Positions 1 to 11,849 are shown, numbered from the stretch's first letter. The stretch is DNA of 64,000 bases from Lumnitzera littorea (GCA_024138015.1 JAMXBB010000002.1:48689473-48753472); one strand, 5' to 3'. The notes: generated from the sequence alone by a model not told the origin. Numbers and translations: made by a program.

Positions 1-173
1 ACGTGACAAAAATATTTTTTTTCTTTTGTTTTTTTTTTTTTGGGTTTTCCCTCTCTTTTTCTTTTTATTATCATTTTGATTTCTCAATTTTTATTATCGT
101 TCTATTTTTCTCTTTATTTTTATTTTAATTGTCTCTCCTTCTCCTCTTTTTTGGGTGAAAATGGGGGTCCACA
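1..173 (-). repeat. LTR tip of a minus-strand Tat/Ogre-like element (cut by window edge)
   Basis: T-rich sequence ending in ...TCCACA at 173, followed at once by a pyrimidine-rich tract that is a polypurine tract on the minus strand. The LTR/PPT junction closely resembles the one at 18234/18235 (…TTTACA then ATTGCCTCTCTTTATGG), and the next ~60 bases (CTCTTTATAGGAAAGTTTAG…) also resemble the sequence after 18251. I therefore read this as the start (minus-strand TGTGGACC…) of a 3' LTR. The first ~75 bases also match 44090-44165. The small plus-strand frame through it is low-complexity and not a gene. Confidence 0.5.
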
Positions 174-190
174 ACTACCCCTCTTTATAG
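174..190 (-). other. Polypurine tract (PPT) next to the LTR tip
   Basis: The minus strand reads CTATAAAGAGGGGTAGT directly before the LTR terminus. It matches the PPT of OGR at 18235-18251 in position and sequence. A PPT primes plus-strand DNA synthesis in LTR retrotransposons. Confidence 0.45.
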
Positions 191-1036
191 GAAAGTTTAG
201 TGAAAACTTTTGTACAAAGACAAAAGGATTGCTCTTTTTTGCCTTTGAAAAGCTAAGATGTTAAGGGTTCTAGGCTTGAAAGGCTATTAGCCAACCAACA
301 GGTTTGAGCTTAAAAGGGTGCCAACCAATTGATGCGTCTTAGCTTAAAAGAGTGTCAACCAATTATTGAGTCTAGGCTTAAAAGATTGTCAACTAACTGA
401 TGGGTTTGGGCTTAAAGGGATACCAACTAACTAACGGGTTTGGACTTAAAAGTGCGCTAGTGTATAGGCTTAAGGGTGCTAGCCACCTAATGAGTTTGGA
501 CTTAAAAAGGTGCCAACCAACTAAGGGGTCTAGGCTTGGAAACCAACTAATGAGTCTAGCCTTAAGGGTACCAACCAACTAACAGATCTAAGCTTAAGGT
601 TATTAGCCAATAGATGGGTCATGGCTTAAAAGGGATGTACTTAGCTTAAAGATTGCTATCCTATGATTAACCTTTTTCCTTTGACTTACATTATCACTTA
701 CTTGCATTAAACAACTAGTGTAACCAACTTTAGTTACTTATAGAGGAATTTGCATCATTTTTCTTCTTTGGCTAAGGTACCCCTTTTAAACTTTTTTCTT
801 CATCACTTTTCTTATATTATAAGCAACGGTCCTTCTTTTAAGAGGACTTCATTTGTAAGGAGCAATACTTACTTGTTTTAGGAACGTGGTTCATTTTTCT
901 TTCTGGGATGCATTTAAGGTGTTTATGGATAGGCGATGTTTAATAGCCTATTAGATATGTGACAAGCTTTGACAATATTAGCTTTGCTTACAAAATGATG
1001 AGAGCACAACCCTTTCTTATAAGAACTCTAACAATT
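191..1036 (-). other. 3' spacer (untranslated) of the Tat/Ogre-like element
   Basis: Noncoding stretch between the PPT and the insertion point of G1 at 1037. It holds a tandem array at 270-640 and then about 400 bases (641-1036) in which I see nothing else. Tat-lineage elements are known for long, variable spacers between integrase and 3' LTR that often carry tandem repeats, and the same arrangement recurs at 18252-20070. The integrase expected further right is not present because G1 interrupts the sequence. Confidence 0.4.
270..640. repeat. Diverged tandem array, ~30-35-bp unit, about 11-12 copies
   Basis: Repeated unit of the form GGCTTAAAAGGGTGCCAACC followed by AACTAATGGGTCT, with units shortened to 26-32 bp in places (around 455-480 and 535-560). 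The array is open for about 60 codons on each strand simply because of its periodicity, so the frames at 400-582 and 393-578 are not taken as genes. It lies in the 3' spacer of a Tat/Ogre-like element, a recognised source of new satellite repeats. Confidence 0.75.
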
Positions 1037-1955
1037 TGATGGGCTACCAACCACTAGCCCACTCACTCACACACACACCAGAGGCCTTTAGTCCCTTACT
1101 CAAAGAATTCTCTTTCGTCAACTTACCAATGGTGAGAAACAATATATAAAAGGTGGATGGCTAAATTCCCTAAGAGCTCCAGGTCATTATACTATGCTCT
1201 GTCATGCTGATGCTGACTTTTCTCTGGCTAAGAATTCTATGCCAAGTGATCTGACTGGTTGCCAAGAGTTCCTACTGAGTAATGAGGGTTAGTCTCATAT
1301 TAGCAGAGTATTTCTCTCTTGGCCTCCTCCTCTAAATTCTTACAGCAACCCTTCTAGTCTCGATCTCTTTGTTATTGTAACATCTTGATTCCTCTCACCT
1401 GTTGTGATCAGAGAATTTTTGTATGGAACCAATGTTACGCTGCCACCTGTCCATTTTATTTGACACTATGCTATTTTTCGCTTTTTGTCATTTGTTCTTT
1501 TTGCCCTTTTTCATAAGTATTAAGAGTTCCCCTTTTTGTATGCCTTTTTGTAATTTCTTTATTTGTATTATTACCTTAGGGACTTACTATAAATAGTCTA
1601 TTCTCCTTATAAGCCGGAATCATCTTACCTTACAAAATAGACATTGAATATACGGTTCTTATGAGATTACCCACTCTAAGTTTATTTTCATACACTCTTA
1701 TCTAATCTTGCTGAGTAGTTCAAGATTAGTGATGAGTGAACCTTCACATCAACTTGTAAATCATATTAAGTGAAGTGTTAAGTCGTATTATGTTCGTTGG
1801 TGTATTATATCTTCCGAGCAGCTTCATGTCAGCTACTCTAGTTAGTTCATAGACCTACTCACTCTATTTTCTTCGATATTTCAAAGGACCCATTGGTTCT
1901 AACCTACTACAGTAAGTCCTAGTGATAATGAGCTCCTAGGCACATTATATAATTC
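1037..1955 (+). repeat. 5' LTR of G1
   Basis: Begins TGATGGGCTACCAACC; the same start recurs at 6691 and the two align for about 270 bases (shared blocks such as AAAGGTGGATGGCTAAAT). The right end is set by the PBS at 1957. Length is about 919 bp. It contains a TATA box near 1587. The flank before it reads CAATT, but no matching duplication can be tested because the far end of the element is lost. Confidence 0.8.
1587..1596 (+). promoter_or_regulatory. TATA box in G1 5' LTR
   Basis: CTATAAATAG lies about 370 bp before the LTR end, the usual layout of a plant LTR promoter driving the element's genomic RNA. Prediction from motif and position only. Confidence 0.5.
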
Positions 1956-1956
1956 C

Positions 1957-1969
1957 TGGTATCAGAGCC
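1957..1969 (+). other. Primer binding site, initiator tRNA-Met type
   Basis: TGGTATCAGAGCC two bases after the LTR end is the canonical complement of the 3' end of plant initiator tRNA-Met, which primes minus-strand cDNA synthesis. It fixes the LTR boundary and the element's orientation. Confidence 0.9.
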
Positions 1970-2142
1970 TAAGGTTGTAATCAAGAGTTATATGTAGTAG
2001 TTCCTTCTAGTCTATTGTCTGTTATACTCTGTTTTCATCTGGAAGAACATAGCAAGTTCATAGTTCATGGTTGGATTGGTATTTTCTTTGTATGGTAATT
2101 TCCTGCATGAAAAGTGTGTTCTGAAGCCTATTCTTTGCGAAA

Positions 2143-3300
2143 ATGTCAAATCCTAGTGTTTAGGGAGAGATTAACTATGCCAAGAGTGATGCTCATGGTT
2201 AAGGTCAAGTTACCCAACAAATATCACATACTACGGATGAGTAAATACAAGATCTTGCTACTATTGTGGCTAACTTAACTATCTCGGTACAAAGAGTCCT
2301 AGAGATTAGGCTACGTAAGAGAGTTGTTGAACAAGGTCGAGAGATGAGGGATAGGCCTAGAAGGAACATGAATGAACAATCACTAGAAGCCTTTCCTGTG
2401 AACCAAGCACCACCCCATCGTACCGATAGAGTTGTGAGAAGAAGGTTGGAGCTAGACGAAGTGGAAGAGTATGAAGAAGAAGAGGAATAGTATATTGGTA
2501 TGGATGAGCATGAGTTTAGAGCTCTAAGAAGAGTTGAACACCTTAAGGTACAAATTCTGAGCTTCAATAGGTCTAGAAGTACTGATGACTACATGGATTG
2601 GAGGAGAAGATTGAAAAGATATTTAACTTTTATGATTATGAAGATGTTGTCCATATTCAAGTGGCAGCATTGGAATTTTCTAGATATACAGCAATGTGGT
2701 AGAAGAAGCTGCAAAATGTTCACCTGATGGCCTATTGCGAACTCTAAACATAGAATGAGATGAAGAGAGTTCTAAGAAGTAGGTTCGTTCTTAAGCACTA
2801 CAAGCAAGAAACTTTTCAACGTCTATAAGATTTGAGATAGGGTAACTGTCGATAGACGACTATGTCTAGGAGTTTCAGTTACTCATGATCTGATGTGATG
2901 TCAATGAACCCAAGATGCGAACTATCGTAAGTTTCATTTTTGGACTAAGAATTGAAATTGGTCATATTGTGGAATTACAAAGGCTAGGAAGTTTAGATGA
3001 GACCATTCGAATAGCGTAGAGGGTTGAGAGGCAAAGACGGAGCCAACTTAGTTGACAAGGATTGCTAAGTTAAAGTAGCATATTGAACCGATCAGACTAT
3101 GGCTATACACCAAACAATCTTAAGGTAGATCACCAAGGACTAGTGTCGAGCCGACTGAAAGAAGGCCAAGATAAGGGTAAGGTTGAGGAACTTAAGGTTC
3201 GAAGAGACTAAGATTAGAGCTTAGGAAGAAAGACCTAAGAAATCAAATGCTTTAAATTTCTTGGTTATAGGCATATGGTAAGTTAATGTCTGAACCGCCG
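2143..3300 (+). pseudogene. G1 gag (capsid/nucleocapsid), decayed
   Basis: Starts at an ATG 185 bases after the PBS (MSNPSV, then a stop where the family usually has Gln). The readable parts are an Arg/Glu-rich N-terminal stretch at 2266-2490 ending in an acidic run, and a piece at 2500-2727 with the gag signature 'RSTDDYMDWRRRL'. Further right, in shifted frames, fragments resembling the SRFVPKHYKQ and VERQxR blocks of Ty3/gypsy gag appear. A degraded CCHC zinc knuckle is visible around 3243-3290 (KCFKFLGYRHMVS-C), with the second Cys changed to Phe. Gag packages the RNA; this copy cannot make a full protein. Confidence 0.7.
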
Positions 3301-3495
3301 AGTCATGACTATAAAGGGAGATAAGCCTTAGTTTAAAGTAGAGAGTATGAGTGAAGGAGAGGAAGAGATGGGAGTTGAATAGATGTTGGAAGAGTTTCAA
3401 GAAGACCCCGATGTCGAGACACCTCTTGAGGGCGGTGCTAAGTACTATTTTGTTGTTCGACAGTCTCTTAGTACTTTTGTAACTAATGAGAATGA

Positions 3496-3904
3496 GTAAA
3501 GGGAGAACCTCTTCCATACAAATTGCCGAGTGAATGGTAAGCTATGCGCCTTGATCATTGATGGAGGGAGTTGTACTAATATAATAGCACAAGGGGTAGT
3601 TAAGGCCATGAAATTGCTAACCCTCCTACACCCTAAGCCGTACAAGATTCGCTGGCTAAATGAGAAAAGAGGCTTACATGTTGCTGAGCAGGTTAGAGCA
3701 CTGATTATCATTAGTAATAGGTACAAGGATGATGTCTTGTGTGATGTCATTCCTACGTATGCTTTTCACATATTACTCAGCCAACCTTGGCTATTTGACT
3801 TAAGAGTATTATACGATCGGTATAGGAATACCTACATGTTCCAGAATGACAGGGAGAAAATTATACTAATAGCTATGAGTTTTAAGGAAGTACAAGAAGC
3901 ATAA
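3496..3904 (+). pseudogene. G1 aspartic protease domain
   Basis: A 124-residue open stretch (3530-3904) preceded in frame by FHTNCRVN. It contains the retropepsin active-site region as IIDGGSCTN, followed by the HPKPYKIRWLNE segment and the ILLSQPW block (family: LLGRPW). The match to G5 at 58958-58737 is clear. The protease would cleave the Gag-Pol polyprotein. It is no longer joined to an intact gag or RT, so it is a relic, although this segment is less damaged than its neighbours. Confidence 0.75.
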
Positions 3905-5470
3905 GAAAGGGTTGCTGAGTCACTACAGCGGAAATCCTTAGTGATTTCATGAGCTCAGTTTGCCCGAGAAGTTAAGGTCGAGGACTATGTGCTCCTTTTA
4001 GTCAAGAGACTCTTAGAGGTGAGAGAAGCTGAGAGCTTACCTGCCGAGGTGAAACAACTACTTTAAGATTATGCCAACCTATTTCCTAATAAGATGCCAA
4101 AAGGTTTACCTCCCTTAAGAAGCATTAAGCATTAAATCGACCTACAACCTAGAGCTTCCTTACCTAACTTACTTACTTAAAGACTCAATCCTGAGTAGGC
4201 AGCCAAGCTGAAAAAACAAGTGGATGAGTTAGTAGACCACGGATACATCCAAGAGAGTATGAACCCATGTACCATATTGGCTATACTAGTACCTAAGAAA
4301 GTTAGGTCGTAGAGAATGTGCATTAACAGTCGTACTATCAACAAAATTACTATTAAGTATCAATATCAAATCCTATAATTGGATGATATGCTTGATGAGT
4401 TGCATGGTGCCCACATCTTTTCAAAGATTGATCTGAAGAGTAGCCACCACCAAATACGAATGAGATCTGGAGATGAATGGAAGATGGTTGTCAAAACAAG
4501 GGATGGTTTGTTTGAATTGATGGTAATGCCATTTGGCTTAACTAATGCGCCAAATACTTTTATGCGGCTAATGAATCATGTGCTTAGAACATTGATCAGC
4601 AAATGTGTTGTGGTTTATTTTGATGACATTCTAGTCTACAGTACCAACCTCGTCACTCATGTTAAGCATTTAAGATCGGTGTTGAACATCCTCTATGCCG
4701 AGAGATTATTCGGCAACTTGAAGAAATGTGTGTTTAGTCAAAGTGAGGTTATATTCCTTGAATATGTTGTTTTAGGGAAAAGAGTTCGAGTTGATGATGA
4801 GAAAGTGAAAGCTATTCTTGAGTGGCCTATGTTGACTAGTACTACTGAAGTTAGGAGCTTCCATGGTCTAGCTTCATTCTATCGGAGATTCATTCGGAAC
4901 TTCAATTCCATAACTGCGCCTTTAACCAAATTGACTAGCAAGAACATTGAGTTTAGGTAGCCGGAGAAAGCTTAGAAAAGTTTTAAAGTTGTAAAATCTA
5001 AATTGACATCTACTTTAGTACTTGCCCTACCGGATTTTGAGAAATTTTTTAAGGTAGAGTGCAATGCGTCTCGTGTTGGCATTGGTGATATCCTTATGCA
5101 GGAACGCCGATCAATTGCATACTTTAGTAAGAAGCTCAGAGGAGCTGCCCTGAATTACTCGACCTATGACAAGGAGTCCTACATCGTTATCTAAACACTG
5201 CAAAACTAGCAACATTACCTCTTATCAAGAGAACTCATCATCTACTCTAATCATGAGTCTCTCTAGTACCTTTGAAGATAACAAAAACTTTCTCGATGTC
5301 ATGCCAAGTAAGTCGAATTCTTAGAGACGTTTTACTACATCATCAAGTATAAGAAGAGAAGCACAAACACCGTAGCTAATGCTCTTTCTCATCGTCATAT
5401 ACTCATCATAACATTGTAAGCTAAGGTACTTAGATTTAGTACCCTACCTATTCAGTATGAGCATGATTCG
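3905..5470 (+). pseudogene. G1 reverse transcriptase-RNase H
   Basis: The RT core is open over 4379-4960: LDELHG, KIDLKSSHHQIRM, MPFGLTNAP and the catalytic box VVYFDDILVYS (FDD variant of YxDD), then the SFHGLASFYRRFIRNF thumb segment. A stop at 4958-4960 separates it from RNase H, which is open at 5003-5194 (VECNASRVGIG carrying the first acidic residue, and YDKESY carrying Glu). RNase H then decays through 5195-5470, where ITLQ-AKV and the LSRRY-like end are still traceable. Together these copy the element RNA into DNA. Upstream, 3905-4378 holds the broken connection and the fingers domain. Confidence 0.82.
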
Positions 5471-6690
5471 CATTTTGGGCCCTTAGTGGCCAAGTGTAAT
5501 GTTGGGGGAGCGGCAAAAAGATTCTACTTGAATCAGGGATTCTTGATCAAGGGTAAGCAAGTCTGTGTACCGAATGGTTCGACAAGAAAACTACTCGATC
5601 GAGAAGCTCATGTTAGGGGTTTGGCCAACCATTTTAGGGAAAAGAGGATGGTTGAGATATTGAAAGAACATTTGTACTAGCCTGGGATAATGAAAGATGT
5701 GTGTCAAATTCTTGAAAGTTGTGAAGTGTATAAACATACAAAGGGAAAGAGAGAGTTGTATAGAGGGTACATACCCCTACCTATTATAAAGTGGTTATGG
5801 ATCAACCTAAGCATGGATTTCATGCTCAACTTACCCCGAATGCTGAGAAGACATGACTCAATCATGGTGGTGGTCGAATGGTTTAGCAAGATGAGCCACT
5901 TCATTCCTTGCTACAAAACTAATGATGCTTTATTCGTCACTAACATTTTTTTGTAAGAAATTATGCAACTGCATGGAGTATTGAGAAGTATTGTGTCCAA
6001 TCGTGACTCGAAGTTCATGAGCTTCTTTGAGAGGACTCTGTAGAAGAAGCTTGGCACTAAGCTCATGCTCAGTACTTCTTGCCACCCCTAAATAGATGGC
6101 TAAACTGAAGTTGTAAAAAGGATAATCAGCAACCTATTGCGAGTAGTTGTTGGGAAGAATTTGCATGACTAAGATTTATGCTTGCTTATCATTGAGTATG
6201 CCTACAACTGCTCTACTCATAGCTCGATAGGAAAATCTCGATTTGAGGTCATTTATGGAATTAACTCGAACTTACCCTTGAATTTAATTTTCAGTCTGAC
6301 TATACAAGGGGAAAGCCAACTCGGCCTACAATGAGCCGAGGAATTCCAAAAGTTGCATTAGAGAGTTACCGAACAACTGGCCAAGACCGTAGCTCGATAG
6401 AAGGAATAAGGAAGCTAAGGAAGGAGATAAGTTGTTTATACCCTTAAAAACCTTATTTGGATCCATCTTAGTAAGGGACACTTCCTTGGCAAGAGGATAA
6501 ACAAACTATCTCCTACAGTGGATGGGCCTTACAAGATCCTAAGGCATATTAATGACAATGCCTATGAGATTGAACTGCCAGAAGGGTATAACGTATCTAC
6601 TGCATTTAATGTCGTCGACCTGACTCCCTATGTACTAGATGACAACAAAGATCATGATTTGAGGGAAAATCTCCAATAACCTTGGGAAGT
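5471..6690 (+). pseudogene. G1 integrase, decayed
   Basis: The N-terminal zinc-binding HHCC region runs across a stop (HVRGLANHFR, then CQILESCEVYKH). The catalytic triad is still visible: Asp in SMDFMLNLP, Asp in SNRDSKF near 6000, and Glu in the IDG-TEVV block near 6095. That last block has two stops, both at expected Gln codons (TAA for CAA). The C-terminal domain near 6490-6640 reads NKLSPTVDGPYKILR and NAYEIELPEGY. Integrase inserts the cDNA into chromatin. The chain is broken by at least six stops and shifts. Confidence 0.75.
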
Positions 6691-6958
6691 TGATGGCCTA
6701 CCAACCACTGGCTCACTCACTTGCACACGCCTCAGAGGCCTCCAATCCTTTACTTGAAGAATTCTCTCTCATCAACCTACTGATGACGAGAAACAATACA
6801 CAAAAGGTGGATGGCTAAATTTCCCCGAGAGCTTCAGGTTATTATACTGTGCTCTGTTGTGCCGATGCTAACTTTTCTTTGGCTAAGGATTTTGTGTCAA
6901 GTGATCTGACCTACTACCAAAAGTTCCTATCGAGTAACAAGAGCTAGGCTCATACTAG
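6691..6958 (+). repeat. Truncated 3' LTR of G1
   Basis: Aligns with the first ~270 bases of the LTR at 1037 (TGATGGCCTACCAACCACTGG…) and stops at ...CATACTAG, where the 5' LTR continues with CAGAGTATTTC. The missing ~650 bases are not found elsewhere in the window. Confidence 0.8.
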
Positions 6959-6959
6959 T

Positions 6960-9900
6960 TGTCATGTCCCAAATAGGAAGAGTCATAACAGTCCCGCTAT
7001 ATAAACTAATCTAAGATAGAAGCTGACCTTATGGTTGCTATCACAGATACAGTTTACACAAGGTATACACAACTCAACCAGTTTGAAACGTCTGTTCTGA
7101 CACCTATTAATAACCAAACCTATGGTAGAGCTTTACAAAATATTTGTTCTATACAACCTATTGTCTAGTACCATAATAGTATTTACACAAACGTTTCACG
7201 TCCAAAGGTAAAGTCTACAATAAGAGTTTAGTAAAAACCATAGGTTATGTAGTCTATATACAATAAGTTAGGAAACTAGTGAGCTCCTAAGGAATTCCCA
7301 ATTAGTTTCCTCAAAAACTCAAAAACAAAGTCAAAAGCCCAAGTTTAGTTAATTCCTTGATCCTCACTTTCCCATATAGCAGCATATTAACATGGGAACG
7401 GTGGTATCTGAACATCCTAACCTTACTTAACACTACAAAAGAGTTTATAGGGATGTGAGCATAATTAGCTCAGTAAGTAGGATGGAGTTAAAAGAGTACT
7501 GTACAAACACAAATAAGATTAATAATTATGATGAAATGTAATGTAATCAATCAAATGAAACATCATACAATGTTATCCAGTCCTCTATGAGGTTAGAAAA
7601 ATTAGATCCGCTCCAACCTGGATTGAGGAGTTTCATCGCGACTCAAGTTAGACCAAACCCGGGTTTATACAATGGAGAACACCCTCCTTTAATGACTGCC
7701 TTCGAACTATGGCCCCCAACCTTACCGCGACCTCCTCGCCTGTCACTTAGTTTCTACCAAGGATAGGGAAAAGACCATTTTAGCTATCTTCATCGAAAGA
7801 AGTTAGTATTTGGCCTGACACTCTTAATCGTTTCTCCTAATGGGTGTTATGCATGTCTAGTTTCATTTTAGTCGAATAAACGTTAGTTTTAATTAGGAGT
7901 AGCTAACAAGTTCATACAATACAGAATCAATGCAAACATTTAGAGTAGCACACCAATGAGTTAAACTCTTGTCATAACTGAGTATCATCCATACAGACAG
8001 CATGTGCATAATCAACTAACTATAAACACAGCCAGAAGTACTCTTGGGTCTCCGGATACTTTAAACAGTATCCCAATAAGCAGTGAAGCCACAATCCTAA
8101 CTTTTATGTTTAGATGTTCACTACTGTTGACTTGAATCGTCAACTGTCTTTATATTGGAAGATCCTATTTACACAACAGACTCAAATTTAGTTTTCGTAA
8201 TAATTATGAAAACATTAGGGTTTAATCTAAAATAGTTATATATATATATTATTATTATTATTATTTCCATAATATATAGTCATATTATCACTATATATTG
8301 AATTAAGTTATTAATTGTTGATACTGTACATTATATATACTATTACATATTATATATCGTTTCGATTGTATCCAAACGTACTTTTAATTTATTAATTCAT
8401 GTTTTAATTCCAATAAGATTATCGAAATACATACATTATTGAATATGATAAAGTTATAGGTTAAATTACTTAAGATTGTTCGATTTTAACAAAGTTAATG
8501 TTGTCGGGTTCGTATAGACCTAACGATACGTTTTAAGAATCCTGTTCCTAGAGATGACTTTTAATACGTAATTTGAATTTTTAATATAGTTATACATAAT
8601 TATATAAATATGACCGTATTATATGTAATTTACATTATTAAATTATATTTTACCTAATTTGTCCATATATTGTCACAATATGAGTATTATCCAACTCTAA
8701 TATACCTAAAGAATATCTCGATCAGAAAATATTAATAAATATAATAAAAATATTTATTTAATCTAATATGATTAGCAATCACATATATAGTTTTTATTTA
8801 ACTATTTAATTCATTTTAGCTTATTAATATTAAAAATACAACCCCAACTTGTAATTTAAGCCATTTTATTATGTAAATTCATAATAAATAGTCTGGGTTT
8901 CCAAATAATTCCTCGAAAATTTTTATAGAATCCTAAAGATATAGGGAATTTAGTTATCACTTGGTTTTAAGTTTTTGACTTATCGCTTATATACTTATAT
9001 TTACAATTTTACCCCTAAATTATCCTAAATTCCTCAATTATGATTCTTTTTACTCTAAATTAATTTCAATTTGACTCAATACTATTATTATTTACTATAG
9101 ATCAACACATGTCCATCTCATCAATTAATTTCATAATTTCCTATTTAATTCGTAATTTCATCTTATTTTTGAGCTATTTTTAAGCCAAAAAATGCAATAA
9201 ATATTAAAAACATTCAAATCAAAATTCAAGCTACATAGCAATTATCTATATATCATACACAAAAATTTTCAGCTAGAAACAACATCATTTAATATATTTA
9301 TTTTATAATTCTAAATTTGGATGAATAGTAATTTTTTTAAGAAAGTATATTACATATTACGAATTTTTCAAAAATAAAAATATCACGTAAAAGCATGGTT
9401 AAAATAACCTAAGTATAATTTTTTTGGTAATTTTTTAGGTGGATTTACTATTTCTTATAAATTATTGAAAAATAGGGCAAAAATTTGACCTTACTGTTCT
9501 TGGTGTCTCCAGTGGTCGGCGACGGTTGGGTGGTTGTCGAACGGCCTGTGCAGTGGATAGACCGTCTAGGGTTGGCTGGGTTTCACAATAGATTCAGAGT
9601 AGGCTTGGGTTCTAGCTTAGTACGAAAATTACTCTATTTTTCTTATTTTCCTTTCTATTTTCTACAATTTTTTTTTCTAATTTTTCTTTCTATTGTTTCT
9701 AGTTTGTAAAGTTGGGAATTGATGTAATGAAGCCTATTTATGCATGCTGGAGTCGGTTACTACTTTTCTTTATTTTTCTTTTTAATTTTCTCCTTGTTTT
9801 CTTCTCATAAATGCAAGTAGAAGGTGTCATTTGATTGTGGAATTTGCTTTTTGACTTAGCAATTGTCTAGCTTCGGTAATTTCCAGTAGTTTCTAAACTT

Positions 9901-10507
9901 GAATCAGCAATTTTGAAGGCTTTTTGGATAAGATATGCAATTATTTAGGTATTTTGAGTATATTTTATTAATACTTAGTTATTCATTAATATACGAGTAT
10001 ATATCCCTTGTATATATCATACGTAATATATAACTATGCTCATATAATTAAGTTTCTAACATATCTTTTATTTTTAGGATATGTTCTAAAATTAATTTCA
10101 TGAATTCAACACAATATATATATATATATATAATTACATAATTTAGGATTAATTTACGGGTATAATTATTATTTATATCAGATATACTCATAAAATTACG
10201 TGTATATTCATATAATAAATTATATTATATTATCTCATTTTATAGCTTAATTAACTTATCTCTAAGTTCTCATCGCAATTTGAGCTTGATTTTAAGAGTT
10301 CCGAGCATTTTAGTGTTATATTGAATATTCCTACTTTTAAGGGTAAAATTGGGATTTTGAGTCATTATTTCTAAAATCTAACTTCACTGTATCACCTTAA
10401 CTAATTTTTCTATTTTAATCATAAAGTTTAGACTTAATTAGATAAGTTTCCCTAAAAACTGTAAATCTAAGCTTGGTTGTCTTAAACTCTATTTTTGGGA
10501 GCTTACA
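6960..10507 (-). repeat. 3' LTR of G2 (about 3.5 kb)
   Basis: Left end in minus sense is ...CCTATTTGGGACATGACA (6960-6977); right end in minus sense starts TGTAAGCTCCC after a PPT. These are ordinary chromovirus LTR ends, and LTRs of 2-4 kb are usual for Tekay/Del. There is no partner LTR to align, so the right boundary rests on the PPT and the left on the break in the G1 LTR. The interior is AT-rich and noncoding, with a TA/ATT microsatellite near 8240-8272. The small plus-strand frame at 9485-9709 lies inside and is not a gene. Confidence 0.6.
9731..9744 (-). promoter_or_regulatory. TATA-like box in G2 LTR
   Basis: The minus strand reads GCATAAATAGGCT, a plant LTR TATA context. It would place the transcription start about 0.8 kb into the LTR. 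Motif-based call only. Confidence 0.4.
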
Positions 10508-10521
10508 TTGCTACCTTCCTT
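10508..10521 (-). other. Polypurine tract of G2
   Basis: The minus strand reads AAGGAAGGTAGCAA immediately before TGTAAGC, after the GAGGACAAAACTTTC context that commonly precedes chromovirus PPTs. Confidence 0.6.
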
Positions 10522-10599
10522 AAGAAAGTTTTGTCCTCAAAACTTTAAATCTAAATACAATAACTACTTATTTGTTGATAAAAACTTTATGACTTACTT

Positions 10600-11836
10600 T
10601 GCTCTTTGAAGAGTGCCGGGTAACGATTCTACATTGCTGACTTCGGTTCCTAAGTTAGCTTTGCCGTTAAACCGCTACCCCACACAACTTTTACATACTT
10701 TACTTCTCAATTTCTTAACTTCTGAATTCGGTTTTCCAAGATCTTGATTGGCTTTTCCTCAACAGTATAGTCTTCTTATAAGTCTACTAGTTTCAATTCT
10801 ATGACAATATCAAGATTCTTCACGAATTTTCGTAACATTGACACATGGAATACGTCGTGATATTCAGCTAAACTTAGGGGTAAAGCAATTCAATACACAA
10901 CATTTCCAATTGTTTCTAAAATTTTAAAACGTCCAATATATCGTGAGCTTAACTTTCTTATTGTACCAAAACGCTTAAATCCGTTAAATGGACTTATCTT
11001 TATATACACATGATCTCCCAATACAGTGGTGATCGACATTTTCTTTTATATAAAGCTTCGTACTGTGCCATCTAAATCGTTGCTTAATAATTATTATTAT
11101 AAGCAAATTCCACTAATGGCAAATACTGATCCCAATTGCCTCTAAAATCCAAAATACAACCTCTTAACATATCTTCGAGTGTTTGAATAACTCTTTCTGA
11201 CTGTCCATCGATTTGTAGGTGATAGGTTGTACTAAACTATAGTTTAGTTCCTAAAGATCAATGTAAACTTTCCCAAAACTTTGATACAAATCAGCTGTCT
11301 CTATCCAACACAATGCTTATTAGCACCCTATGTAGTCTAACGATCTCTCTAATATATTATCGTGCCAACTTTTCCATTGAATCACTAATTCAATAGGGTA
11401 AGAAGTGAGCACACTTCGTTAACCTATCTACAACAACCCAAATTGAATCGTGACCTGATCTAGTGCTCAGGAGTCCTATTACAAAATCCATTGTAATATG
11501 ATCCCATTTCCATTGAGGTATTTCTAATGGTTGTAGTAAACCACTAGGTCTTTGATGTTCTACTTTCACTTGTTGGCATGTATTACACCTAGGCACATAT
11601 TATGCTATATCTTTTTTCATGCCTTTCCACCAAAGCAATTATTTCAAATCATGGTACATCTTATTTCCACCAAGATGCAATGTGTAACTTATGTCATGTG
11701 CTTCGATCATTATTTCATTTTTCAATTTTGAATCACTAGGCATACAAACTCTATCCTTATATCTTAACACATCTTCATCATCAATTTTAAAGTCAGGTAC
11801 ATTGCCTGTATTCAACTTTTCCTTGATTTCTTTCAA
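10600..11836 (-). pseudogene. G2 integrase with C-terminal chromodomain, decayed
   Basis: Zinc-binding N-terminus HDISYTLHLGGNKMYHDLK then CNTCQQVKVEHQ (11836-11560). Catalytic residues: Asp in TMDFVIGL, Asp in a VLDRDS block near 11310, Glu in DGQSERVIQ near 11195. The C-terminal domain reads FKILETIGNVVY. A chromodomain-like end near 10740-10620 shows EEKPIKILENR and VKVVW, expected in chromoviruses where it guides insertion towards modified histones. Stops interrupt it at several places (for example after YHDLK and within the chromodomain). Confidence 0.78.
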
Positions 11837-11849
11837 CTTTTGGTCTTTA

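Larger units (their letters stand above)
1037..6958 (+). mobile_element. G1: Ty3/gypsy LTR retrotransposon, decayed, 3' LTR truncated
   Basis: Order LTR, PBS, gag, PR, RT, RNase H, IN, LTR on the plus strand, as in Ty3/gypsy. The 5' LTR is complete (1037-1955) but only the first 268 bases of the 3' LTR survive (6691-6958), because the left end of G2 lies at 6960. Every coding domain has stops or frameshifts. The pol sequence resembles G5 and G6, so all three belong to one lineage (initiator-Met primed, IN C-terminus ending NVVDLTPY). I did not see a clear chromodomain; exact lineage is left open. Confidence 0.85.

Noticed and set aside
40..264. 74-codon plus-strand frame at the left edge
   Set aside because: Low-complexity T-rich LTR sequence (Phe/Leu runs) crossing the LTR/PPT junction; no gene-like features.
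393..582. Overlapping frames on both strands
   Set aside because: Open only because they lie in the ~35-bp tandem array.
2205..2567. 120-codon minus-strand frame, Ser-rich
   Set aside because: Antisense of G1 gag; the Ser run is the complement of the gag acidic GAA-rich stretch.
3221..3750. Minus-strand frames of ~100 codons
   Set aside because: Antisense to the zinc knuckle and protease of G1, whose plus-strand domains are recognisable.
9485..9709. 74-codon plus-strand frame (VVGDGWVVVERP...)
   Set aside because: Lies within the G2 3' LTR next to its promoter-like site; ends in a T-rich run; no similarity recognised.
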